A DNA stretch of 64,000 bases from Coriolopsis trogii (lineage: Eukaryota > Basidiomycota > Agaricomycetes > Polyporales > Polyporaceae), in the NCBI GenBank assembly GCA_020543525.1, contig JAHYIO010000031.1:682001-746000 (forward strand). Direction: 5' to 3'. Within the stretch, counting starts at the first letter, position 1, and every line of letters starts with the position of its first letter. Shown in pieces: positions 11,981 to 22,476 of this stretch. Below the pieces are notes generated by a model. It worked only from the letters and a program-made list of their open reading frames with translations. It searched no databases and was not told the origin of the DNA. The position numbers were made by a program, and so were the translations under genes.

Positions 11981-12872
11981 GTTACTTCTGTGTTCATGTC
12001 GCGTTCGATGGACTTCAATCTCAACTACAAGACGAACTCGAACCATCGCACGTGTCTCACTTACCACGTGACTTTACAGCGCCTCCTAGTAGGTTGGGAC
12101 TAGGACGAGGTAAAGGCGCGTCAGAGCTTGTCGCGCGGGCAGGAGGTCTGGTCGTCGTTAGAATCGCTCTGAAGGGTGCCACCTCAGAGATGCGCACTGC
12201 TCTCCTCTTCCGCGGAGTATTTATATCTACATCCTATCATCCTTCTGATGGTGGAGGGAGACAATGAGAGCGCATCGCATCGTTGTTTCCCACCTCCTGC
12301 CGAAGATGCTGGCTGCATAACAATCTAAGTTAGATCTGAACACTAACTTACTATAGCGAATGCCTCAATAGCTCGTCTTTACGTGGCAACAGTTTAAGAT
12401 GTTTACGTTCAGTTAAAGCGTGAGCCGTACACAGGAGTGCCCCCCACGACAGAAGGAAAGAGACTCAAAGAGTCGAAGTGGTTCTCGAGATGCCAGGTCT
12501 CCTCCGACTCTCCGCTTCTGGTAGTCCGGCACGTGATGAGATCACTGCTGAGCGCCTCTGCCGTCCTCCTGAGTTTTTGCGACTGTTGCCCTGCACAACT
12601 GCGCGGGACTACTCTCCTCTTCTTTCGCTGCTAACAGGCTACTCTGGCTGACGGATTGTTCTGCGGTGGAAGGATAGAGCCGGGGTATAGGTCTTGAAGC
12701 CCGTCAGGGGTGCGGGAAGAGCAATGGCGACGACCCACCCAAGGTGCGAGTGCCTCCCAATGCAGCGCATCTTCGTCTCTGACATTTTGAGGGAGACATA
12801 TAAAAACTTGCTCTAATAAACACAAATCATCATAGCTCAGAGACAACGAAATGAGAAGGCATCTTGGCGCCC
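11981..12872. other. Intergenic between kinase and BTB genes
   Basis: This is a promoter region for the kinase on the minus strand (TATA-like at about 12220) and the downstream region of the BTB gene. No further gene was recognised. Confidence 0.4.
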
Positions 12873-14223
12873 TCAGTCCAAACCGAGGAGGTCGTCGAGC
12901 ATGTCCCACCACTCGACTCTCTTCTTTTGCCACAGCTGCTCCTTTTCCAACAAGCACTGCGCGCACCAATACTTCCTCAGCTCCTGCACGTTCCGCTGGA
13001 TTCAATTATAGCGCAGCACGTCGCCTTCGAGCAGCTCGCATTGCCAGTCCTCGAACACGCGAGCAGCTAGTACCAACGCCATGTTCTTCTCGGAGCTGCG
13101 CCCCTGCAGTCGCGGGTCGTTCTCGCATCCCATCGCAGGATCGGTGATATACCGTATGTACGCCTGTTTCAGCTTATCCTGGGCGTACACCACGCGCATG
13201 AGATCGACTTTTCCGAGCTCGACGGCGTCCGCGTTGGTGCGCAACGCGTCCCAGAAGGCAGGGTCGACCATCAGCGTGTAGAGCGCGGGCTTGAGCACGG
13301 AAGGAAGGGAATAGGTGCGTGCTAGGTTCACCGTCTTGATGGCGTCTTGGTAGCGTCGATTGGCGGAGGTCGGGGAGGGCGGGCAAGCAACATTCCAGTA
13401 TGCGCGTAGGGAGCGCGAGGCGAGGTCGAAGACCTTTTGGCAATCGAGGAGGTACGATGCGCGGATGAGAGAATGTGCGAGCGGCTCAGGCAATAAACCG
13501 TCGTTGATATACTCCCTGGTATATTGTAAGTTTTCATGTCACCCTGGTATATTGTAAATTTTCATGTCGAGCTCGTGCGATGATCGTCTACTCACAGCTT
13601 CTGGATAACCTCAAGGAAGTGTTCAAAATCTTCGGCGTTGATGTTCACAAGCTCCACTACTGGAAGTTGGGGGTCGGAGGATGAGCGACACCAGAGCCAT
13701 TCGCTCCACCACCGGCGACTCGCGCTGGCAGCACGCTCCGCGGTAAGGATGAAGACTTCCATGTCGTCGAAGATACCGCAGTGGGTGAGCAGATGAGTTA
13801 TGTGGAGCTGGTACAACCTGTTCTCGACCTTCACTCTGATACTGCCATCGTCGTACCAGAAATTTGAGGATTGGACGTCGCCGGGGTCTTGGGAGGACGG
13901 TCTGACGAGTGCGCGTCCCCGCTTGGAGTCGTCATGGCTCTTCTTCTCGTGGCCCGCCTTCGGATCGGGACTGACAAGACGATTCCGACTGCTGCCCGGG
14001 GAACGCTGTTCGGCTTTAGTATGTACACGCTTCGGTGGCGTACCCGTAGGGTCGTCGTTATAATCAGGCCGAGGCTAGAAGGGTGCGCAGTCAAGGTGAG
14101 TCGACCGCCTGCTTGAAATTCGCTTGCACCACTCACGCGTTTAGGGGTTCGTTGTTGGGGTGAGTCCGACTGCTTCATGTATGGGCTCGATGGCGAGACC
14201 AGAGTGCTACGAGAGGCAGACAT
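12873..14223 (-). pseudogene. BTB/POZ-domain protein with in-frame TGA
   Basis: This is a basidiomycete BTB protein; such proteins mediate dimerisation and often act as Cullin-3 adaptors. Exon 1 (14223-14137) starts MSASRSTLVSPSSP. Exon 2 (14074-13596) has a Ser/Arg-rich linker, then the BTB start FWYDDGSIRVKVENRLYQLH and HCGIFDDMEVF. Exon 3 starts at 13515 with EYINDGLLPEPLAHSL and continues through the helical BACK-like part (DAIKTVNLARTYSL, LYTLMVDPAFWDAL) to LEGDVLRYN. Then comes TGA at 13004-13002. The same frame stays open for 42 more codons with the family's C-terminus (a CAQC pair, then KKRVEWWDMLDDLLGLD) and stops at 12875-12873. One base change (TGG to TGA) would explain it. A TATA-like element lies at about 14272-14280. 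Either a recent nonsense allele or an edited/read-through stop is possible. Confidence 0.75.
13514..13569 (-). repeat. 28-bp tandem duplication at a splice acceptor
   Basis: Two adjacent 28-bp copies (13514-13541 and 13542-13569) differ at two positions. On the minus strand each contains the acceptor-like ATACCAG. The copy next to exon 3 is the one that keeps the BTB frame open; use of the other would lead to an early stop. Confidence 0.75.
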
Positions 14224-15573
14224 GTTCGCTTGTCATGCGGAGGTATGAGATTCAAGACAACAGGTGAGTGCAGCAAGATATAACTCTCCAGCGGCCGAGG
14301 AAGATAAAGGCCAGTTTCGCGTTTCGAGCGGTTGACCATGATTGTCGCTTTGTTGTCTCCAATGCGGCCATTGTGATCATGAGCCACTGGCTCAAATTTT
14401 TGGGCAAAGGTTCATCGTAATCTGCCCTTTGTTGAGTCTCGCTTCGTTCACAGTTCGCGAGACGATACTCAGGGAAAGCTTGGCTCAAACAGGGAAAAGG
14501 ATCAATAGTCTGGACTATAACGACGCTCTTCGTCTCCTGGGCAAGGACAACTGTTGAGAACGTTATTGCGCCTCGCAAGTGGATTGTCCGCGCCTCGACT
14601 CCTTTGGTGGACGATGGCGAGAAAGGCACATAGCAAACAACCGTGGAGACTCGAACTATCACCCCGTCGACGTCCCAACTTTCACGGGAACACTGCTGTA
14701 CTCCTCGCTCGAGTCTCTCTCTAAGGACTCCCTGTCGACGCAGGTCGCACAGCAAATTCGACACATTGGCATGCGCTCCATTGTCGCAACCTTCTTCCCT
14801 CTGGTGGTGTAGTACCCCCCTCGACCGCTCTGGATCTGGCTCCCGCAGGGAGATCTCGCTCATCTCTAGTAACAACACTTGCCACGGAGACAAGCTGAAT
14901 GTTCATATGAGTGCGATTGTTATGCTGAGGCGAGAACTTTCTGTTTTCTGTTTTGGCGGAGAGTGTGAGTGGCATGCTCGGCTTGGCAGAAGACGGGTGG
15001 CGGAACGCTGTTCATGACTGGCGGAGTATGATGTGGAGGCTTGGACCAACAGCCTTTCCTTCATGGACTTCGTTGGACTGACTTGACCTGTTGCATCTCG
15101 GAGGTGATACGGACTTGGCCTGCTCGATGCGTTGACTTGCAGATGCTTGTGCTGATGACAGCCGGCCCTCTGGGCTGTTCTGTTGAAGCATGCTCATGCT
15201 CTTGCGCTTCCTCTCCACCATGTTCTACAGGCTGCGCTGGCCGACAAATCACGTCCCCCTGAATATATGCTCTCCTCTTGAACTTGACTTGTGAACATCT
15301 GCGGTTGGCGGAGGTGCTGGTGGTGCAACCCGCACAATGTGACATGGCGCAGGGTGGCATGTACTATTCGGGACTGGTTTGGCGTGAGCCCTTCACAGTA
15401 CGGCTGGCCGTCATCCCCCAGACCAGATCGGGATGTCAGCCATGCGCCTGCCCGAGTGCAGCTGCCTGTCTTCGCACTCTCTCTTTCCTTCGTTCCACCA
15501 TCTCCTTCGTGCCCCCACGGCCTACACGTCCTCACAGTCAACACTCGTCTACACTCGTCTCTACACAAGCACC
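14224..15573. other. Intergenic, nothing recognised
   Basis: It contains the BTB promoter on the minus strand. The last 150 bases before 15574 are pyrimidine-rich with a doubled ACACTCGTCT, as expected of a fungal 5' UTR. No domain was recognised in the frames between. Confidence 0.4.
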
Positions 15574-17735
15574 ATGCACAGATACCGCAAGCTCAATCTT
15601 CCTGGTGCGTCCATGCCCGAGCGGGCGCACCGGGCTGCTAGTCGCCACACCGCGAAGCCGCCAGACACGCCCGCGCGTGTCGAGGAGATCAGGCTCCCGC
15701 TCTCGCGCGTCGACACGAACGCCCCCAGCAAGCGCAAGCGCAAGGATCTCCGTCGCGCCGTCTTGACGGATCCTTCTCGTGTCGGGAAGCCCCCGCGCAA
15801 GCAGCCCCAGCCTCGTCCCAAGGCGATTCTCCCCCGCCGTACAAGTCAAGAGCAGGCCGTCGACAACTTCAGTCTGCCCCGAGTTCTTACGGGTAGACGC
15901 AAGGCCGACGTTCTTGACGATGACGACGACGAGGTGCAGCCTACCCTCAGAGCACCTGACATGGTGTCCCAGTCCCCAAAGACGAAGACGAAGAGGATCA
16001 AGGTCGACATCGAGGTAGACCCTGCGGTATGTCTTATATGCTCTTCTCTCCTTGCACTGTGCTCAACGTGAGTATTAGATACGCCAGCGCATCGCCAAGT
16101 TGAACCTCAACAGCCCCGTCAAGCCCCGAAGACGGATACATCGCGAGTCCCAGCTCGCCAAGGTGGCTATCTCTACCTTCTTTCGCTCCGCACAGGTATT
16201 GATCTGGCTGTGCTGCCCAGGAGCTCAAGGAATTCAGGAAGCGCATGTCTAAGATCCCCATTGTCCCTCAGCCAGAATCCGAGCGCTACGACTTTGTGTA
16301 TACATTCCCCGAGATCGTCACCGCCGCACCGCCGCAGCAAGCCCAATTCATTCCTCAGCATATGCAGCAATCCCAGCAAATCGCGACCTCGTCCATTGCG
16401 GCTACGCAGTCCAGTTCCCCTCCACGACGCCCCCGTACCAAGAAGGGCAAGGAGCAGATCATTCCTCGCTGCATCCTCCCTGCCACCAAGATCAAGGGCC
16501 TTCTCAAGTCTCGCAACGACGGGCGTGCTATCCTCAACGGAGGACCGCTGCGTCGGGGCTGGAAGATTGCCCGTAACGGTGGAGACCCGTACCGACCGAA
16601 TTTCGAGACCGGTCGTTCGAAGTCGCTCAGGTCAGCTCCACGCGAGCATCGCTTGCCCATCGCGCCGGACTTCAGTAAACGCCTCCGTGCGGTGGAAGGG
16701 AATGCCAACTCTCTCGTGGATGCTGCCTATCAGGTTCTGCGACGTGGACTCCCCGCTGAAGTCCTCGAGGTGAGCCTGGATGGAAAATTCTCTTGTCTTC
16801 GCCGAACTGACTCAGAAACAGGCTGTCGGCCTCGAGGTTCCCATAGAGGTTGACGACGAGGTGAGTAGTCTACCGCCTCGGCCACTTGCGTATATTCTGA
16901 CTCTTGCCATTAGGACGACGACATGAACTTCTTCACCCCATCGTCTTCGATGCACACCATCAGCATGTCGTCCTCGGCAGCGAGCCTGATGAGCTGGCGG
17001 GAAACCACTCCTGAGGTAGTCGAGCGCTTTGAGTGCGTAGCGCAGTATGAAGGACGCATCCCGCACTTCGAGGAGGCTGTTGCTCCTGAGATCAGCATGG
17101 ATGATGACGACGACGAGGTATGGTACGACGCCACCGACGCCGGTCTCACTGCGCCCGTTCAAGTCCAGCAATTTGTACATGTCCAGCATCCTGCTCAAGT
17201 CCAGCTTCAACCCGCACACGTCCAGTTCCAATATGCTCAAGTTCACCCCCAGCCTGCCATCCCTCCCACCGAAGAACAGGCACGCCTCGCGGCCGAAGCC
17301 GACAATCTCCTCGCCGAGCTGAGCATGGAGCTCGCAGCCGCGGGCCCCGTTCCTACTATCCCCACCCCGGTCCCCGCGACTCCTATTCGTCCTCGCATAT
17401 CCCCCGTCCTCCTCCCCGTTCCTCCATGCCCCGTCAAGATGTCACAGAGGCTCTACGAGGATATCCTGGCTGCCAACCGAGTTCAGCGCGAAGAGGCCGA
17501 GGGCGCGGATGAGAACCCTTTTATCGTGCAGCCTGTTGTCGCGACCGCGGGACCCTCCATAGCTGGGCCGCAGGACATCTTCGGAGTCTCTGACGACGAG
17601 GACGATGAGGACGACTATGAAGAGGATGACGAAGAGGACGAAGACGAAGAGTTTTTCGACGCAAACGACAGCGGCGAGGGCATCACCCACTTGAAGTACA
17701 CTTCCGTCCCTGGCGCATTCTCGGACGACGAGTGA
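15574..17735 (+). CDS. Low-complexity acidic protein, unknown function
   Basis: The ATG at 15574 has a good context (caccATG) after a pyrimidine-rich leader. Five exons join cleanly: 15574-16026, 16079-16162, 16221-16769, 16822-16860 and 16914-17735, giving about 648 residues. No enzyme domain is visible. The N-terminal third is basic with nuclear-localisation-like runs (KRKRKDLRR) followed by a DDDDDE stretch. The middle has QPESERYDFVYTFPEIV, a Gln-rich segment, and GGPLRRGWKIARNGGDPYRP, which looks the most conserved. Later come degenerate VQ(F/H)VQ repeats (about 17160-17250), Pro-rich stretches, and a very acidic tail of Asp/Glu around 17590-17660 before FSDDE. The composition suggests a nuclear, chromatin- or RNA-associated protein; this is inference only. 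Confidence 0.75.
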
Positions 17736-20700
17736 GTGAATGACTCTTGTTGGCTTCCTGGACGACGACTTGCAAGACAATCTTTTCCGGACGATTCACA
17801 CATCTTATCACCATCTCGACTCTCCACCGCGCTATTTGCATACAATCTCAACCATTTCTGCATGATCTATTTCTCATCAACTCAAAGCATCTACAAACTC
17901 GGAAACGCCCCAACATCTAGGAACATCGCCGAACACATTCATTGCACCATTTATCATCTAATATCCCTCGACTCCCTTACTTCACTAATCCCGCAGTCTC
18001 GACCTAATCTCCATACCTATCGACCTTTCCTTCTCTCATACTCCTACGCATATATCCACCTCCTCCCCATCCGGCGTCAACGGCACTTGCGTTACAACAT
18101 ACGCATGTCCCAGCCTACAGCGCTGCACGCACACCTACCCGCGCACACCCCTATCGACCTAGTGAGGAAACTCGACGAGCTCAAGATCGGCTCCTCTTCG
18201 TCAGCGGCGACTCGCACACTCAACCTTTGCTCGACATCGCCTCTTTGGTCCTCTTCGACTCCAAGCTGAGGTTTTACTCGCTCAGTAACTAGACGTGCTC
18301 GTGGCAGAGGACTGTCACGCATCCCTCGGCAACCCAAGCTTGTCACTTATAGCAGGCCTCTCAAGTTCATCCCCTGCCTGCTTCGTTCACTTATCCTGGC
18401 GCGCAAGTACATCCGCGGCGCTATCCCGCGCTCGGCATCTGCTGGTCCCTTACCTCGACTACGCTGTGCTCAAGGCCAGTCATCTGCCTTCAATCCTGGC
18501 AGCTCTCGGAGTCGCTGTGACAATTTTCAGCTACGCCGGGATCCTCTCGCGATCGCTCCGTGTCTGGTATCATTCCGACGGCGACGTTCCCTACATTCTA
18601 CACCGTGCTCAACGCAAGCGACCAACGCCTTGAGCATTCACCTTTCGACTCCTTCTCCACTTGATAACACAAACGTACAAGAGCGAGTACTTACCGTGCC
18701 TCTCGACCTCGTCGAGCTGTGCCCGAATGACTCAAGCCTAGCAGCACCTATCTGGACTCTCTAGTCTCATTTCTGTCATCTGTTGCCGTGTCGCCTCATA
18801 CACCATACGGTATCCGCTCAAGAAGGATCGGTCACATGCGGCGATGTAACTTTGGTGAGCACTTTTTCCCGGCCTTGTATCGCACGTCGAGCTGACGCTG
18901 GCCTGTCTCTGTTGCCTGTAACAGTCATACGTTGTCTATTCGCTCACCGCATCCGGACAAGAAGGATCGGCCGCATTGGACAACGTGACCCATGGTAAGC
19001 ACCTTCCTTCGACTTCGTACGGTCGACGCGAGACTGACAATGTGGGCGTCTTAGGTTGTTCTAGCTTCTTCGTACCCACTGCACGCACACCATCCCCTCT
19101 CAATGGACCGGACTGACACTGTCGGCGGATCAAGCACTGTATCTCGCGGGGCGCATCGCTCGTGAGATTAGCCGACTTTGTCTTTGTGTGCATGTACCTC
19201 AGTATTGAGGAGGGTACGCGGAGTGGCTCTGGGTCTTGGTACATGACTGGACTTCCTGCTGGCCTCCTGCCCCCTGCGCGACGGACGACACATCAACCTA
19301 TCTTAATGGATCGGACTGACTTTGTTGTGGACCGCGACATTGTCTTTGTGTGTTTGTCTGTGTGCGGCGCCGTGGAAGCTGGAATTGATGACGAATGAAT
19401 ACATGTCTTTGGCTCAATCTCTGACGGAGTGCTTGGACATTGGACTCGGATGGTTCGCTGGCAGAGAGCCTTGTGACTCGTTGCAGTAAGTTAATCATTG
19501 GCTTCGCGCATACAAGCATTGGCCCCGACTGTGCACATGTAAGGATGCCAGTTGAGAAAAGGCGAGCGAGTTAGCGCCAAACCTGAGCCAGACACGTGAC
19601 ACCGCAATATTATGTAAGACGTTTGACTCTCGCCATGATTCGGACTGCGTCTGACTCTCCGAGTCGTTGTGGACTATGTAGCATGCATGCGTTGAGTGCA
19701 CAAGGTATGTACTCCATTTCAGGCTCAGGCGAAGTATGGAAGACCGCCGCATGCTGTGCATACCTCAGACAATGTCGCCAGTCAAGTAACCGTGGCACAA
19801 GTCACAACGACCCCGCCGTCTCCGACTCGGACGCCGCAAAGTCTGACTCAGTTCACGGCCACGCTACTAGTGGAGTCACGGCCCTAACAACACAGAACAG
19901 TATATGTGATTTTTATTGTGATTATGTCAGGCATTCGTGTCAAAGTACTATGTGACAATAACCTCGGGTAGGATATGTTGTCGATGGGCCAGAGCCGCGG
20001 GCCACACCATGGACAATTGAAGGTGATTCTAAAGCACGATCTTTGGCTAGCTGACAGCATCTATGCTGCCTGACAACACGGATAAAGCGCTAGCAAACGC
20101 ATATAAATACCCTACCTCCCAGCCGATGGACTCTCAGCACTTTCCCCCGTCTCTCCCCCACACGGACTGCGAATCACCATGCGCCGTCCTCCCGTTCGAA
20201 ACCATCATGCATCGTGTCTCCTCCTGCTCACAGATAGACTTCTCAAGTGTGGAACCCTCAAGGGGGCATTCACCCTACCGTGGACATCAAGGTCGACCCC
20301 CTAGCAACCACGGGCTGCTCGTCGACCCTGTGTAGGTTACGGAGGACCGCAGGTGCCTACTCGGAGAGGTTTTAGATGGGTTCCTCAGTGACTGTGCCCA
20401 ATCACACAGCGTCTGTTGTCACCTAGGTATGGTTCACCATTGGTCTTTCCATGCCGTTCTCCCTCTTATTCTTATGACTCATGTTCAGCGCGCTTCCGGG
20501 TCAAACACTACATCGGACTCACTCTCACCCTTGCTGATCGCCACTCGTCGGCTGAGGGAGAGCGGAGGGAGGCAGGGTACGTCGACGACCAATCACCCAG
20601 AATGTCACAAAACTGATGTACCCCGCCGCCACCCTTCACACAGGTACGCATAAGCATACTTGGGGAATGCTATGCCACACTCTTGTACGGGAGCATTCGA

Positions 20701-22476
20701 CTCGTATTGTACGACCAGCCGGACAACTGCCAGGCTCCGCGCACAAGGACGCTACAGTCAAGTATGAGCTCTGCTACGGCAGTGAGCTCAGAGGAGTCAT
20801 TGTTGGCCATTATGAGGAAGTGTGAGTGCTCCTTTGCGTGTGAGAGGGTGGAGATACTCACGCCGAGTCTGTAATCTTGAAGAGGACATCGAAGAGGGTC
20901 CAGAGGGCGTACTGTACCGCGGCGCGTCGCCTACAGTAGGTTATGCGCTGGTACGAGCACACGTACCGCTTGGCGACTACGCCTTAGTTGCTTGCGCTGG
21001 TGGGCTAGAGTTATAAGTGCAGGCCTGCGCAGTACGTAAATTCCTATCTGACGTGGCGTTTACCAAGGCTGATGGACTTCAAGTTGGTTTGTCTCCGACT
21101 CTACGGCGCTCGTCGAGACGTCAAAGGCCACAACCACCCACTCACTGCTCATAATTGAACACCTCAAGGGTCGCTATCCGACCGAAGAGGTCAGACTGGG
21201 CACGGCTTGAACCCACCCGCTTACGTCAAACCCAAGTGAGTTGCCCCTGTCGTTGAATGAATAGTCACTGTGGACTTACCACCCGTTGTTATATTCTTGC
21301 GCACATAGCATATTCTAGTGCTTTTTCGCCAGTATGGTCAGCGCTAATAACGGGTCAATGTATCGAAATGGGACTTCATCATTAGTGACCGACGACCGCA
21401 CATAACTGACGGTAAGCAGACGCAGTCTTCGAAGCACCGCAATTCCCCGTTCACAACCTCCACAGGAGTCTCTCCCAGTGATCTCGTCTGCGATCGTCTC
21501 TGGTTCTAGGTCGTCCGCCATTTCGGAAATTCAAAGGATGCAGGTGAGCCTCGGGTTTGCTTTTGTACAACTTTGGGCACCCTTGTTGACCCGAGGCTCG
21601 TATTTCAGCCGTTCATCAAAGCGACTGATCTCCATTCGCGTACGGGCTGCTGCGAAAACCACTCCCCTGGAGCCCAGCTCAGCTAAACTAGCTCCGAGTT
21701 CGAGACCTCGCAACACTGCGCAAAAACGGCCAATTTGCGTACAAGGTGAGACTCGGCTAATGTTCGAGACCTCTCTCAACACTGACGTATCTTTGCAATG
21801 GCAGATGGGACAAGTTCGACGCAGAAGGACCCCTAAAGAGGGCTGGCGGTCGCGATCGTTGTCTTCGGGGTATGTATACTCCCGACTACGAGGCAAGTAT
21901 TGCCAAGCATGTGCCCTGGGAATTCGTCTAAGCCTGGAAGACGTAGCGTATAGGTACAAAAACAGAGCCTGTCAAAGTGATTTTATATAGCGAGAACAAT
22001 GCTACAAATAGTGGTGGCCAAAGTTTGGTCGTGTATGCCACGCTTTTAGGGGCACAAGGCATCGGTGATTCGTGGCAGGCGCAGAGTAGGGAGGGAAGGC
22101 TCGCGTTCAAGCAGGCCCTGCAGGGCGGTCTGCAGGCTGCACTTCCGGCTGGGACGCGTATGTATGCCGATGCCGGTGCATATGATCAAGTTGCGCATGT
22201 AACGAGGTAAGATGTGCCACCGCAGAAATGAAACCGCGTATCTTACAGAGCCTTGTTGGCTTGGAGTGATTTCGTGGGAGCCATATACAGCACAAAAGGC
22301 GGATATGTTCGAGAAAAATGGAGATAGAACATCATGACATTGACAACGAAGACCTGAGTAAGTGATACAGTGCTGATGGGAATGAAGAGTCAGAATGACG
22401 GGTTCACGCAGAGCGACACAAACGACCCAACGCGGACTGAGGGGGCGTCGAGAGACACATCGGACCATGCCCGAGT
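17736..22476. other. Gene-poor stretch with decayed repeats
   Basis: Short coding-like pieces occur (a frame at 18104 starting MSQPTALHAHLPAH; another at about 20650-20820), but none extends into a recognised domain. Related blocks around 18783-19010 and 19085-19360 look like old tandem duplications: both halves share AAGAAGGATCGG or GACCGGACTGAC-like words and similar intron-like sequence. A promoter-plus-leader cassette at 20102-20246 is listed separately. Confidence 0.4.
20102..20246 (+). repeat. TATA plus LTDRLL leader, copy A
   Basis: TATAAATACCCT at 20102 is followed about 125 bp later by CTCACAGATAGACTTCTCA (20227-20245), which encodes LTDRLL. From the first ATG after the TATA box (at 20126) the motif is out of frame, so this copy seems broken. 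Confidence 0.5.

Noticed and set aside
12979..13014. A 24-nt GT-AG intron that would remove the TGA of the BTB gene
   Set aside because: Far shorter than the 50-80 nt introns used here, with no branch site; kept only as a remote alternative.
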